A stretch of DNA of 64,000 nucleotides from Stenotrophomonas sepilia (GTDB lineage: Bacteria > Pseudomonadota > Gammaproteobacteria > Xanthomonadales > Xanthomonadaceae). Below, one piece after another: positions 1 to 7,526 of this stretch. The stretch spans positions 1 through 64,000 of the forward strand of contig NZ_LXXZ01000056.1 in assembly GCF_003244875.1 (NCBI RefSeq), in the 5' to 3' direction. The translations under genes and the position numbers were made by a program. Positions within the stretch are counted from its first letter, which is position 1. Every line of letters starts with the position of its first letter. The notes below the pieces were generated by a model that did not search any database, was not told where the DNA came from, and saw nothing but the letters and a program-made list of their open reading frames with translations.

Positions 1-62
1 TGCGCACGGCCAAGGGCACGCGGCTGTGCCGCCCACCGGAAACAGTGCTGGAGATCCTGTAA
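1..62 (+). CDS. C-terminal end of an unidentified protein (cut by window edge)
   Basis: An open frame enters from the left edge and stops at TAA 60-62. The visible C-terminus reads RTAKGTRLCRPPETVLEIL. It is too short to assign and I do not recognise it. A long perfect palindrome ending in a T run starts 5 bases after the stop and would serve as its terminator, which supports a real gene end here. Confidence 0.55.
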   Translation, partial: RTAKGTRLCRPPETVLEIL

Positions 63-66
63 CCCG

Positions 67-132
67 AAAAAGGGGACGGAGGGAATTAAGTCGTTTGTGC
101 ACAAACGACTTAATTCCCTCCGTCCCCTTTTT
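67..132. repeat. 66-bp perfect palindrome, GGGGACGGAGGG family hairpin
   Basis: Two 33-base arms are exactly complementary with no loop (centre between 99 and 100). Each arm contains GGGGACGGAGGG followed by AATTAAGTCGTTT. It is flanked by A and T runs, so its transcript would form a very strong terminator-like hairpin for the gene ending at 62. A second, imperfectly identical member lies at 45272-45356. No coding content is apparent. Confidence 0.85.
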
Positions 133-135
133 TGG

Positions 136-771
136 TTACCGCCAGTCGGTGATGCCTTCGCGGCGGTAGACCTCGGCGAACGCCGGGCGCGCCTTCATCG
201 AGGTGGCATGCGCCTTGAGCACCGGCCAGGTGTCACTGGGCCTGGGCATGTTGCGCGACCAGCGCATCAGCATCACCAGCATGTAGTCGACCACGCAGGG
301 CGTGGCGCCCAGCAGGTACGGGCCGTGCGCCTGCAGGTGAGCGGCAACGTGCTGCCAGGCCGCTTCGAGCCGCTGACGCGCCCTCTCGCGGCTGGCCTCG
401 ACGTTCGCCTGGCCGGCCATTTCATGCGGATAGAACCAGGCCCGATAGGCCGGCTGCAGCGTATTGGCACACCAGAACATCCAGCGGTAGGCATCGCCAC
501 GCTGCGGCGTGCCCGGCACCGGGAGCAGGCCGGCCTCCGGGTGGCGATCGGCCAGGTACAGGGCGATGGCCGCCGCTTCGGTCAGTACCAGGCCATCGAT
601 CAACAGTGTCGGCACCACACCGGCCGGATTGAGCGCCAGGTACTGCGCCGACTTGTGCTCGCGCGCGTCGAAATCCAGCAGCACCAGTTCATGCTCGATG
701 CCGAGCTCGATCAGCAGCCAGTGCACGACCAGCGCGGCGGTACTGGTCGAACCATACAGCGTGGTGCTCAT
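136..771 (-). CDS. Glutathione S-transferase family protein
   Basis: A 211-residue protein with the two-domain GST layout. Residues 1-80 form the thioredoxin-like domain, with the N-terminal beta strand MSTTLYGS, the VPTLL segment that carries the cis-proline, and the downstream LTEAAAI glutathione-binding turn. The remainder is the all-helical domain, and the length is typical of bacterial GSTs. It should be a cytosolic glutathione-dependent transferase or peroxidase; the substrate cannot be read from sequence. The active-site region after the first strand is Ser/Thr-rich (GSTSTAA) rather than the Ser-Pro or Cys-Pro of the best-known bacterial classes, so the class is uncertain. It is a single gene whose TAA stop sits just after the palindrome at 67-132. 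Confidence 0.85.
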   Translation of the reverse strand: MSTTLYGSTSTAALVVHWLLIELGIEHELVLLDFDAREHKSAQYLALNPAGVVPTLLIDGLVLTEAAAIALYLADRHPEAGLLPVPGTPQRGDAYRWMFWCANTLQPAYRAWFYPHEMAGQANVEASRERARQRLEAAWQHVAAHLQAHGPYLLGATPCVVDYMLVMLMRWSRNMPRPSDTWPVLKAHATSMKARPAFAEVYRREGITDWR

Positions 772-829
772 GCGGAAGATCCTGTGCGGGTGGATCAGCC
801 GATTATGCGCCCACGCGCGCGATCATTGC

Positions 830-1168
830 TCAGCCGCAGCTGCTCATGCAGGAATCCCGGCGCTCGCCACAGGACATCATCGGCGCGCGCATCGCGCAGT
901 CGTGCGTCTTCAGTTCGCAGGCACGGCGCAGGTCCGGATTGTCCACGTCCTTGCAGCGCTTGTCCGGCGCCGGCACCACCTGCTGCTCGCAGTTGCTCTG
1001 GCGGCTGCCGAGGGAGTCATTCTGCGCCATGCAGCTGCGATAGCCGGCCTGGCACTGCACGCGGCATTGCGCCGATGCGGGGAAATCCGCGCCTTCGTAC
1101 GACGCCGGGGTGCTGCAACCGGCCAGGGCCAGCAGCACGCCTACCACGATGAACCGATGCAGGGCCAT
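830..1168 (-). CDS. Small cysteine-rich lipoprotein, function unknown
   Basis: A 112-residue protein. The start at 1168 is chosen because AGGA lies 7 bases upstream and the protein then opens with a lipoprotein signal peptide ending in the lipobox LAGC (about residues 13-16). The mature part is rich in cysteine: pairs such as CRVQC and CMSSC plus several single Cys, with even spacing that suggests disulfide bonds in the periplasm. I recognise no enzymatic motif and cannot name a family. It lies downstream of the fumarase gene on the same strand, but a terminator-like hairpin at 1245-1271 separates them. Confidence 0.75.
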   Translation of the reverse strand: MALHRFIVVGVLLALAGCSTPASYEGADFPASAQCRVQCQAGYRSCMAQNDSLGSRQSNCEQQVVPAPDKRCKDVDNPDLRRACELKTHDCAMRAPMMSCGERRDSCMSSCG

Positions 1169-1244
1169 GGACACGTCCTGTGCGAGGGTGTTCCGACCGT
1201 AGCAGAACAACCGCTACCGGAACATCAATATTTTTGCCCACACA

Positions 1245-1271
1245 ACAACGGCGCCACAGGGGCGCCGTTGT
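1245..1271 (-). terminator. Terminator-like hairpin after fumarase gene
   Basis: ACAACGGCGCC and GGCGCCGTTGT form an 11-bp perfect stem with a 5-base loop. On the minus strand it follows the fumarase stop (1291) by about 20 bases and is followed by the T-rich stretch TTGTG. The T run is weak, so efficiency is uncertain. Confidence 0.5.
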
Positions 1272-1290
1272 CTGGTCCGGGATGGAGGGC

Positions 1291-2808
1291 TTACTCCACA
1301 ACCACCGGAATCTTGCCGATGCGGGCCTGCCATTCGCGCGGGCCGGTCTTGTGCACCGATTCGCCGGTGGAATCCACCGCCACGGTCACGGGCATGTCCT
1401 GCACGGTGAACTCGTAGATCGCTTCCATGCCCAGGTCGGCGAAACCAACGACCTTGGCCGCCTTGATCGCCTTGGACACCAGGTAGGCCGAACCACCAAC
1501 GGCCATCAGGTAGGCCGACTTGTGCTTCCTGATCGCCTCGATGGCGGCCGGGCCGCGCTCGGCCTTGCCGACCATGCCCAGCAGGCCGGTCTGCGCCAGC
1601 ACCTGCTCGGTGAACTTGTCCATGCGGGTCGCCGTGGTCGGGCCGGCCGGGCCCACCACTTCGTCGCGCACCGGATCGACCGGGCCGACGTAATAGATGA
1701 AGCGGCCCTTCAGGTCGACCGGCAGTTCCTCGCCCTTGTTGAGCATGTCGACCATGCGCTTGTGCGCGGCATCGCGGCCGGTCAGCAGCTTGCCGTTGAG
1801 CAGCAGGGTCTGGCCCGGCTTCCAGCTGGCCACGTCTTCCGGGGTGATCGTGTCCAGGTCCACCCGGGTGCCCTTGGACGCGTCATAGGTCAGCTTCGGC
1901 CAGTCTTCCAGCGACGGCGGGTCCAGCATCACCGGGCCACTGCCATCCAGGGTGAAGTGCGCATGGCGGGTTGCGGCGCAGTTCGGGATCATCGCCACCG
2001 GCAGGTTGGCCGCATGGGTCGGATAGTCGTTGATCTTGATGTCCAGCACAGTGGTCAGGCCGCCCAGGCCCTGCGCGCCGATGCCCAGCGCATTGACCTT
2101 CTCATACAACTCCAGGCGCAGCTCCTCGATGCGGTTGGAGGCACCACGGGCCTGCAGCTCGGTGATGTCGATCGGTTCCATCAGCGCCTCCTTGGCCAGC
2201 AGCATCGCCTTCTCGGCGGTGCCACCGATGCCGATGCCGAGCATGCCCGGCGGGCACCAGCCGGCGCCCATGGTCGGCACGGTCTTCAGCACCCAGTCGA
2301 CGATGGAGTCGGACGGGTTGAGCATGGCGAACTTGGTCTTCGCTTCCGAACCACCGCCCTTGGCGGCAACGATGACGTCGACCTTGTTGCCCGGCACCAC
2401 CTTGACGTTGACCACGCCCGGGGTGTTGTCCTTGGTATTGATCCGCTTGCCGGCCGGATCAGCCAGCACCGAGGCGCGCAGCTTGTTGTCCGGATGCATG
2501 TAGGCGCGGCGAACGCCCTCATTGGCCATGTCTTCCACGCCCATGGTGGCGTCATCCCAACGCACGTCCATGCCGATTTCCAGGAACACGGTGACGATGC
2601 CGGTGTCCTGGCAGATCGGGCGGTGGCCTTCGGCGCACATCCGCGAATTGATCAGGATCTGGGCCATCGCTTCCTTCGCGGCCGGCGACTCCTCGCGCTC
2701 GTACGCGGCGGCGAGGTTCTTGATGTAGTCGACCGGGTGGTAGTACGAGATGTACTGCAGCGCGTCGGCGATGGACTGGATGAGGTCTTCCTGCTTGATC
2801 GATGTCAC
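1291..2808 (-). CDS. fumA: Fumarate hydratase, class I (iron-sulfur, FumA/FumB type)
   Basis: A 505-residue cytosolic enzyme interconverting fumarate and malate in the TCA cycle. The N-terminal half is the Fe-S hydratase alpha region, with the CQDTG motif near residue 86 and the NTKDNTPG region. The C-terminal part carries the beta-type domain (HFTLDGSGP, GPTTATRMDKF). Fused alpha and beta parts of about 500-550 residues are typical of class I enzymes, which use an oxygen-labile 4Fe-4S cluster. The start at 2808 follows the family N-terminus (MTSIKQEDLI). It is a single gene, divergent from the ECF sigma factor. Whether to call it FumA or FumB is only a naming question. Confidence 0.95.
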   Translation of the reverse strand: MTSIKQEDLIQSIADALQYISYYHPVDYIKNLAAAYEREESPAAKEAMAQILINSRMCAEGHRPICQDTGIVTVFLEIGMDVRWDDATMGVEDMANEGVRRAYMHPDNKLRASVLADPAGKRINTKDNTPGVVNVKVVPGNKVDVIVAAKGGGSEAKTKFAMLNPSDSIVDWVLKTVPTMGAGWCPPGMLGIGIGGTAEKAMLLAKEALMEPIDITELQARGASNRIEELRLELYEKVNALGIGAQGLGGLTTVLDIKINDYPTHAANLPVAMIPNCAATRHAHFTLDGSGPVMLDPPSLEDWPKLTYDASKGTRVDLDTITPEDVASWKPGQTLLLNGKLLTGRDAAHKRMVDMLNKGEELPVDLKGRFIYYVGPVDPVRDEVVGPAGPTTATRMDKFTEQVLAQTGLLGMVGKAERGPAAIEAIRKHKSAYLMAVGGSAYLVSKAIKAAKVVGFADLGMEAIYEFTVQDMPVTVAVDSTGESVHKTGPREWQARIGKIPVVVE

Positions 2809-2918
2809 GGCTTGCTCGCTTGCTCGAGGCTGGCGGGGGTAATCCGCCCATTTTACCCCCTCCCCCGGCCCCGGGGTGGTCGTGCTGGCCGCTGGCCGGC
2901 AAGATTCCCCCGACGCTC

Positions 2919-2945
2919 TGTCACGCCACGCGCCACTGCGGCGTC
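2919..2945 (+). promoter_or_regulatory. ECF41-type promoter upstream of the sigma gene
   Basis: TGTCACG (2919-2925) and CGTC (2942-2945) are separated by 16 bases. This matches the described ECF41 promoter layout (TGTCAC-like -35, CGTC -10). The same pair with the same spacing lies at 3818-3844. The ATG at 2955 is only 9 bases past CGTC, so the transcript would have almost no leader. It implies autoregulation. Confidence 0.7.
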
Positions 2946-2954
2946 CTTGCCCAC

Positions 2955-3851
2955 ATGAACGCCGAAACCGTTTTCCAGACCCACCGCCCGCGCCTGATGG
3001 CGCTGGCCTATCGCCTGCTCGGCAGCCGCGCCGACGCCGAAGACGTGGTCCAGGACGCCTGGCTGCGCTGGTCCGGCGCCGATCCGGCCAGCGTCCGCGA
3101 CCCCGAGGCGTGGCTGGTCACCACCACCACCCGGCTCGGCCTGGACCGGCTACGCGCGGCCAGGCGCGAGCGTGTCCACTATGTCGGCCCGTGGCTGGCT
3201 GAACCGCTGGCGGTCACCCTGCAGCCCGACCCGGCACCCGGACCGGCCCAACTGCATGCGCTGGCCAACGACGTCTCGGTCGCCTTCCTGACCCTGCTCG
3301 AACAGCTCGGCCCCGAGGAACGCGCCGCGTTCCTGCTGAAGGAGGCCTTCGACCACGACTACCGTAAGATCGCCGAGCTGATCGGCCACAGCGAAGCCAA
3401 CTGCCGGCAGCTGGTGCATCGCGCCCGGCAGCGGTTGCAGGCCGGGCGGCCGCGCTTCAACGCCGACGCCAGCCAGCACCGGCAGCTGCTGGCGCGCTTC
3501 ATGGATGCCTCGCAGCGCGGCGACAGCGAGGCGATCCAGGCCCTGCTGCACGCCAACGCGCAACTGGTCTCCGACGGTGGCGGCGTGGTTACCGCCGCGA
3601 TCCGCCCGCTGCTGGGCGCCGAGCGCATCGGTCGCCTGTTCTGGGCCATCGCCCGCCGCGGCGCGGTGCATCCGGCGCAGCTGGGCTACGTCAACGGCGA
3701 ACCGGCGATCCTGCGCTTCCAGGGCGACCGCCTGCACTCGGTCACCACCATCGAAGTGGTCGATGGCCGCATCGCCAACGTGTACAGCGTGCTGAATCCA
3801 GAAAAATTGCCGAAGGTTGTCACGCACCGCAACGCTGCGGCGTCCTTGTGA
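2955..3851 (+). CDS. ECF41-family RNA polymerase sigma factor with SnoaL-like C-terminal domain
   Basis: A 298-residue extracytoplasmic-function sigma factor. Region 2 (about residues 5-70) includes DAEDVVQDAWLRW. Region 4 (about 105-165) includes the EERAAFLLKEAF and YRKIAELIG helix-turn-helix. After that comes a roughly 125-residue SnoaL-like domain. Three motifs typical of ECF41 are visible: WLAEP (80-84), DGGG (207-210) and NPEKL (281-285). In this group the C-terminal domain replaces an anti-sigma factor and controls activity from within the protein. The downstream gene encodes a carboxymuconolactone-decarboxylase-like protein, the usual ECF41 target class, and both genes carry the same promoter motif. 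The start at ATG 2955 is chosen over longer in-frame openings because it gives the standard sigma N-terminus. Confidence 0.92.
   Translation: MNAETVFQTHRPRLMALAYRLLGSRADAEDVVQDAWLRWSGADPASVRDPEAWLVTTTTRLGLDRLRAARRERVHYVGPWLAEPLAVTLQPDPAPGPAQLHALANDVSVAFLTLLEQLGPEERAAFLLKEAFDHDYRKIAELIGHSEANCRQLVHRARQRLQAGRPRFNADASQHRQLLARFMDASQRGDSEAIQALLHANAQLVSDGGGVVTAAIRPLLGAERIGRLFWAIARRGAVHPAQLGYVNGEPAILRFQGDRLHSVTTIEVVDGRIANVYSVLNPEKLPKVVTHRNAAASL
3818..3844 (+). promoter_or_regulatory. ECF41-type promoter upstream of the CMD gene
   Basis: TGTCACG (3818-3824) and CGTC (3841-3844) are separated by 16 bases, identical in sequence and spacing to the elements before the sigma gene. The promoter is embedded in the last codons of the sigma ORF. 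Confidence 0.7.
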
Positions 3852-3886
3852 TGAAGGCGGCCATCGTGGCCGCCGTGGAGCCCACG

Positions 3887-4336
3887 ATGTCCGATCACAC
3901 CTCCCCCCGCGTCCCCTACACCCGCCTGGCCGCCGAGGCCTTCAAGGGCCTGCTGGCCACCAGCCAGGCGGTGCATGACAGCTCGATTGATCCGACCCTG
4001 ATGGAACTGGTGTTCCTGCGCGTGTCGCAGCTCAACGGCTGCGGCTACTGCATGGACATGCACGGCACGGCGCTGCGCAAGGGCGGCATCGAGCCGCGCA
4101 AGCTGGACACCCTGCCCGCCTGGCACGAAAGCCGCTTCTTCGATGCGCGCGAACGTGCGGCGCTGGGCTGGGCCGAGGCGCTGACCCGGCTGACCGACGG
4201 TGCGCCGTCGCAGGCGGCGTTCGATTCATTGGCGCCGCACTTCGATGAGAAGGGCATCAGTGACCTGAGCATGGGCATTGCGGTGATCAATGCCTGGAAC
4301 CGGCTGGGTGCGGGGCTGCTGCCGCCGCTGCCGTAA
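3887..4336 (+). CDS. Carboxymuconolactone decarboxylase / AhpD-like family protein
   Basis: A 149-residue protein of the AhpD-like fold. It carries the family's redox motif, seen here as GCGYCMDMHG, with the CxxC pair and the following His. Such proteins act as thiol-dependent alkylhydroperoxidases or decarboxylase-like enzymes in the cytosol; the substrate is unknown. The start at 3887 has GTGGAG about 7 bases upstream. An in-frame ATG at 3851, adding 12 residues, lies exactly where transcription from the CGTC promoter element would begin and could be used as a leaderless start. The gene follows the ECF41 sigma gene and is its most likely direct target. Confidence 0.88.
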   Translation: MSDHTSPRVPYTRLAAEAFKGLLATSQAVHDSSIDPTLMELVFLRVSQLNGCGYCMDMHGTALRKGGIEPRKLDTLPAWHESRFFDARERAALGWAEALTRLTDGAPSQAAFDSLAPHFDEKGISDLSMGIAVINAWNRLGAGLLPPLP

Positions 4337-4417
4337 CGGGGGGCTGGCCGGGCTGCCGCCCGGCACCCGCAGAGGCAACAACCAGAGCAACATCAAAAGC
4401 CGGCGCTACTGTGGGTT

Positions 4418-4519
4418 GGCGGGGTGGATCAGGTCGCAGGGGACGCTGCAAGTACGTCCATGTAAGCTCGGTCGCCGCATCCATGCGGCTCACGCCCCTG
4501 CGACCTGACCCACCCCGCC
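4418..4519. repeat. Long inverted repeat with 25-base arms around GGTCGCAGGGG
   Basis: The left arm 4418-4442 and right arm 4495-4519 are complementary except for one position. They enclose about 52 bases that contain a smaller hairpin (CGCATCCATGCGG). The arms contain CAGGTCGCAGGGG and CCCCTGCGACCTG. The size and architecture suggest a mobile palindromic repeat unit of the intergenic type rather than a gene. Confidence 0.75.
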
Positions 4520-4543
4520 TTCGATAGTTCACTGGAGCTGCTG

Positions 4544-4567
4544 GTAGGTGTCGACCGTGGTCGACAC
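4544..4567. repeat. SMAG-like GTAG monomer
   Basis: Begins GTAGGTGTCGACC and folds on itself with GGTCGACAC, giving a short stem-loop headed by GTAG, the hallmark of Stenotrophomonas GTAG repeats. Confidence 0.65.
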
Positions 4568-4597
4568 GGTCGATCCACGCCGTGCATGGATACGGGA

Positions 4598-4635
4598 GGG
4601 TCAGATCCCTTTGTGTGGCAAAGGGATCTGACCCC
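4598..4635. repeat. GGGGTCAGATCCC family hairpin
   Basis: GGGTCAGATCCCTTTG and CAAAGGGATCTGACCC form a 16-bp perfect stem around a 5-base loop. A close relative is at 10366-10404. It lies about 60 bases upstream of the ABC exporter gene. Confidence 0.75.
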
Positions 4636-4696
4636 GGTGCCGGCCACACGGCTGCACTGACCCCATCTGCACGTATCAGGCGCGCACAATACGCGC

Positions 4697-6568
4697 ATGC
4701 CTGCTTCCCCCACCGCTGGCGCTGCCGCCGCGAAGAAACCCAGCCTGCGCCAGCGCTTCAGGGCGATGCGCAATCTGCCCCCTTTCCTGCGCATGGTCTG
4801 GAAGACCAGTCCGGCGCTCACCCTGGCCAGCCTGGGGCTGCGCCTGATCCGTGCCCTGCTGCCGGTGGCGATGCTGTACGTCGGCAAGTTGATCATCGAC
4901 AGCGCCCTGCACCTGAGCCAGCACGATGCCGGCTACCCGCCGCTGGGCGAGGCGCTGTCCAGCGGCCTGCTCAATCCACTGCTGGGCCTGCTGGCACTGG
5001 AATTCGGCCTGGCCATCGCCTCGGACCTGCTCGGCCGGCTGGTCAGCTACGCCGACGCTCTGCTTTCCGAACTGTTCGCCAACGCCACCAGCATCCGCCT
5101 GATGGAACACGCCGCGACGCTGGACCTGGAGGATTTCGAAGACCCGGACCTGCAGGACAAGCTGGACCGTGCGCGGCGCCAGACCATGGGCCGGATGAAC
5201 CTGATGAGCCAGCTGTTCGGCCAGGCGCAGGACGCGATCACCGTGGCCAGCCTCGCCGTCGGCCTGCTGGTCTACGCGCCGTGGCTGATCCTGCTGCTGG
5301 CGCTGGCACTGGTGCCGGCCTTCATCGGCGAATCGCACTTCAACGCGGCCGGCTACAGCCTCAACTTCCAGTGGACGCCCGAGCGCCGCCAGCTCGACTA
5401 CCTGCGCCAGCTGGGCGCCAGCGTGGAAACGGCCAAGGAAGTGAAGATCTACAACCTGCACCGCTTCCTGGTGGAGCGCTACCGGCGCCTGTCGGTGGCA
5501 TTGTTCCAGGCCAACCGCGCCCTGGCACGGCGCCGCGCGTTCTGGGGCACGCTGCTGGCTGCGCTGGGCACGCTGGGGTATTACACCGCCTACGCCTACA
5601 TCGCATGGCGCACGGTGCGCGGGGACTTCTCGATCGGCGACCTGACCTTCCTCGCCGGCAGCTTCCTGCGCCTGCGCCAGCTGCTGGAAGGCCTGCTGAT
5701 CGGCTTCTCGCAGGTGGCCAGCCAGGCGCTGTACCTGGATGACCTGTTCTCTTTCTTCCAGATCCAGCCGGAAATCCACTCGCGCGATGGGGCCGTGCGC
5801 GTGCCGCAACCGATCCGCCAGGGCTTCGTATTCGAGAACGTCGGCTTCCGCTACCCCGATGCCGAACAGTGGGCGGTGCGCCATCTGGATTTCCAGCTGC
5901 ACGCCGGCGAAGTGCTGGCCCTGGTCGGCGAGAACGGCGCCGGCAAGACCACCCTGGTGAAGCTGCTGGCGCGGCTGTACGAACCGGACGAAGGCCGCAT
6001 CCTGCTCGACGGCCGCGACCTGCGCGATTACGACCTGGATGACCTGCGCGCCAACCTCGGGGTGATCTTCCAGGACTTCGTGCGCTACAACCTCAGCGCC
6101 GGCGTGAACATCGGCGTCGGCCAGGTCGAGGCGATGGACGACCAGGCACGCATCGCTGACGCGGCGCGACGCGGCATGGCCGAGGAAGTCATCGACGACC
6201 TGCCCGGCGGCTACGACCAGCAGATCGGCCGCCGCTTCAAGCAGGGCGTGGACCTATCCGGTGGCCAATGGCAGAAGATCGCCATTGCCCGCGCATGGAT
6301 GCGCAATGCGCAGGTGATGATCCTGGATGAGCCAACGGCAGCGCTGGATGCCCGCAGTGAGTTCGAGGTGTTCCAGCGGTTCAGGGAACTGGCGGATAAT
6401 CGCACCGCAGTACTGATTTCCCACCGTTTTTCCTCGGTACGCATGGCCGACCGCATCCTGGTGCTGGCCGATGGCCGGATCGAGGCCAGCGGCACCCATG
6501 CGCAGCTGATGGCGCAGGGCGGCCGCTATGCCGAGCTGTTCGAGCTGCAGGCGGCGGGTTACCGCTGA
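4697..6568 (+). CDS. ABC transporter, fused permease and ATPase (exporter type)
   Basis: A 623-residue half-transporter. Residues 1 to about 350 hold an ABC exporter transmembrane domain with about six hydrophobic segments, for example near residues 52-66, 100-115 and 190-215. The nucleotide-binding domain follows: Walker A GENGAGKTT (about 410), signature LSGGQ (about 519), Walker B MILDEP (about 541) and the H-loop SHRF (about 575). It should work as a homodimer in the inner membrane. The N-terminal 30 residues are polar and Ala/Lys/Arg-rich with no signal peptide. The substrate is not inferable; MsbA-like lipid or multidrug exporters are the nearest general class. It stands alone between repeats and the Fpr gene. 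Confidence 0.88.
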   Translation: MPASPTAGAAAAKKPSLRQRFRAMRNLPPFLRMVWKTSPALTLASLGLRLIRALLPVAMLYVGKLIIDSALHLSQHDAGYPPLGEALSSGLLNPLLGLLALEFGLAIASDLLGRLVSYADALLSELFANATSIRLMEHAATLDLEDFEDPDLQDKLDRARRQTMGRMNLMSQLFGQAQDAITVASLAVGLLVYAPWLILLLALALVPAFIGESHFNAAGYSLNFQWTPERRQLDYLRQLGASVETAKEVKIYNLHRFLVERYRRLSVALFQANRALARRRAFWGTLLAALGTLGYYTAYAYIAWRTVRGDFSIGDLTFLAGSFLRLRQLLEGLLIGFSQVASQALYLDDLFSFFQIQPEIHSRDGAVRVPQPIRQGFVFENVGFRYPDAEQWAVRHLDFQLHAGEVLALVGENGAGKTTLVKLLARLYEPDEGRILLDGRDLRDYDLDDLRANLGVIFQDFVRYNLSAGVNIGVGQVEAMDDQARIADAARRGMAEEVIDDLPGGYDQQIGRRFKQGVDLSGGQWQKIAIARAWMRNAQVMILDEPTAALDARSEFEVFQRFRELADNRTAVLISHRFSSVRMADRILVLADGRIEASGTHAQLMAQGGRYAELFELQAAGYR

Positions 6569-6588
6569 GAACGCCTCTCGTTCCGCCC

Positions 6589-6607
6589 AATGAGAACTTG
6601 TCTCATT
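6589..6607. promoter_or_regulatory. Fur-box-like inverted repeat upstream of fpr
   Basis: AATGAGAACTTGTCTCATT is a perfect 7-5-7 inverted repeat of 19 bases, closely resembling Fur boxes of the AATGAGAAT..TTCTCATT kind. An overlapping second dyad, TCTCATTTGAGA (6601-6612), extends it, as in tandem Fur sites. A TAGAAT -10 candidate follows at 6613-6618, so a bound repressor would cover the promoter. Confidence 0.55.
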
Positions 6608-6648
6608 TGAGATAGAATCACCCCCGACGACTTTCGATAGATACGCCC

Positions 6649-7428
6649 ATGTCCTCCGCTTTCGGCGCCGAAACGGTGCTTGAGGTCCGTCACTGGACCG
6701 ATGCCTACTTCAGCTTCACCACCACCCGCGACAGCGGTTTCCGCTTCGAGAACGGCCAGTTCGTGATGATCGGCCTGGAAACCGAGGCGCGACCGCTGCT
6801 GCGCGCCTATTCCATTGCCAGTGCCAACTGGGAAGAACAACTGGAGTTCTTCAGCATCAAGGTGCAGGACGGCCCGCTGACCTCGCGCCTGCAGCACATC
6901 AAGCCGGGCGACAAGGTACTGGTCGGCAAGAAGCCCACCGGCACCCTGCTGATCAGCGACCTGCATCCCGGCAGGAACCTGTACCTGCTGGGCACCGGCA
7001 CCGGCCTGGCGCCGTGGCTGTCGGTCATCAAGGACCCGGAAACCTACGAGCGCTTCGAGAAGGTGATCCTCTGCCACGGCGTGCGCTACGAGAAGGACCT
7101 GGCCTATCGCGATTACTTCGAGAAGGAACTGCGTGAGCACGAGTTCCTCGGCGAAATGATCGGCGACAAGCTGCTGTACTACCCGGCCGTCACCCGCGAG
7201 CCGTTCGCCAACCAGGGCCGCCTGACCCAGCTGATGGAGAGCGGCGAGATGCAGCGCACCCTCGGCCTGCCGGAACTGAGCCCGGAAAACGACCGCGCGA
7301 TGATCTGCGGCAGCCCGCAGATGCTGGCCGACCTTCGCACCGTGCTCGATGCCCGGGGTTTCCAGGTTTCGCCGCGCATCGGCCAACCGGGCCACTACGT
7401 GTTCGAACGCGCGTTCGTCGAGAAATAA
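6649..7428 (+). CDS. fpr: Ferredoxin/flavodoxin--NADP+ reductase
   Basis: A 259-residue cytosolic flavoenzyme of the bacterial Fpr class, moving electrons between NADPH and ferredoxin, flavodoxin or Bfd. The FAD domain comes first, with RAYSIAS near residue 51 matching the FAD-binding RxYS motif. The NADP domain follows with GTGTGLAPWLS near residue 114 and CGSP near residue 222. The C-terminus YVFERAFVEK is the extended form typical of bacterial subclass A enzymes. It is a single gene with its own promoter. The Fur-like dyad upstream would fit a role in releasing iron from bacterioferritin or in Fe-S repair, but that regulation is inferred from the site alone. Confidence 0.93.
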   Translation: MSSAFGAETVLEVRHWTDAYFSFTTTRDSGFRFENGQFVMIGLETEARPLLRAYSIASANWEEQLEFFSIKVQDGPLTSRLQHIKPGDKVLVGKKPTGTLLISDLHPGRNLYLLGTGTGLAPWLSVIKDPETYERFEKVILCHGVRYEKDLAYRDYFEKELREHEFLGEMIGDKLLYYPAVTREPFANQGRLTQLMESGEMQRTLGLPELSPENDRAMICGSPQMLADLRTVLDARGFQVSPRIGQPGHYVFERAFVEK

Positions 7429-7440
7429 CCCATCGCATCT

Positions 7441-7526
7441 GTAGAGCCGAGCCCGCGCTCGGCTTGCGCGCGGCGCGCGCTCTCGGAGTCAGCCGGAAAA
7501 GCAGCCGAGCGTGGGCTTGGCTCTAC
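7441..7526. repeat. Dimeric SMAG repeat between fpr and the peroxidase gene
   Basis: Two GTAGAGCCGAG-type monomers (7441-7464 and, inverted, 7503-7526) form an inverted pair around about 38 bases. The right arm overlaps the end of the convergent glutathione peroxidase gene: the TAG inside its GTAG head is that gene's stop codon (7523-7525 on the minus strand). Confidence 0.8.

Larger units (their letters stand above)
4337..4696. other. Intergenic region of stacked inverted repeats
   Basis: This 360-base gap has no convincing gene. It holds three separate hairpin elements in a row (4418-4519, 4544-4567, 4598-4635), which are listed individually. A short GATCCACGCC...GTGCATGGAT fragment near 4571-4591 looks like a further SMAG monomer. 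A promoter for the downstream ABC exporter should lie near 4640-4690 but I cannot define it. Confidence 0.6.

Noticed and set aside
2882..2902. A SMAG monomer before the ECF41 gene
   Set aside because: GCTGGCCGCTGGCCGGC resembles the GTAGTGCC subfamily but the GTAG head is missing and the left half is changed, so it is at best a relic.
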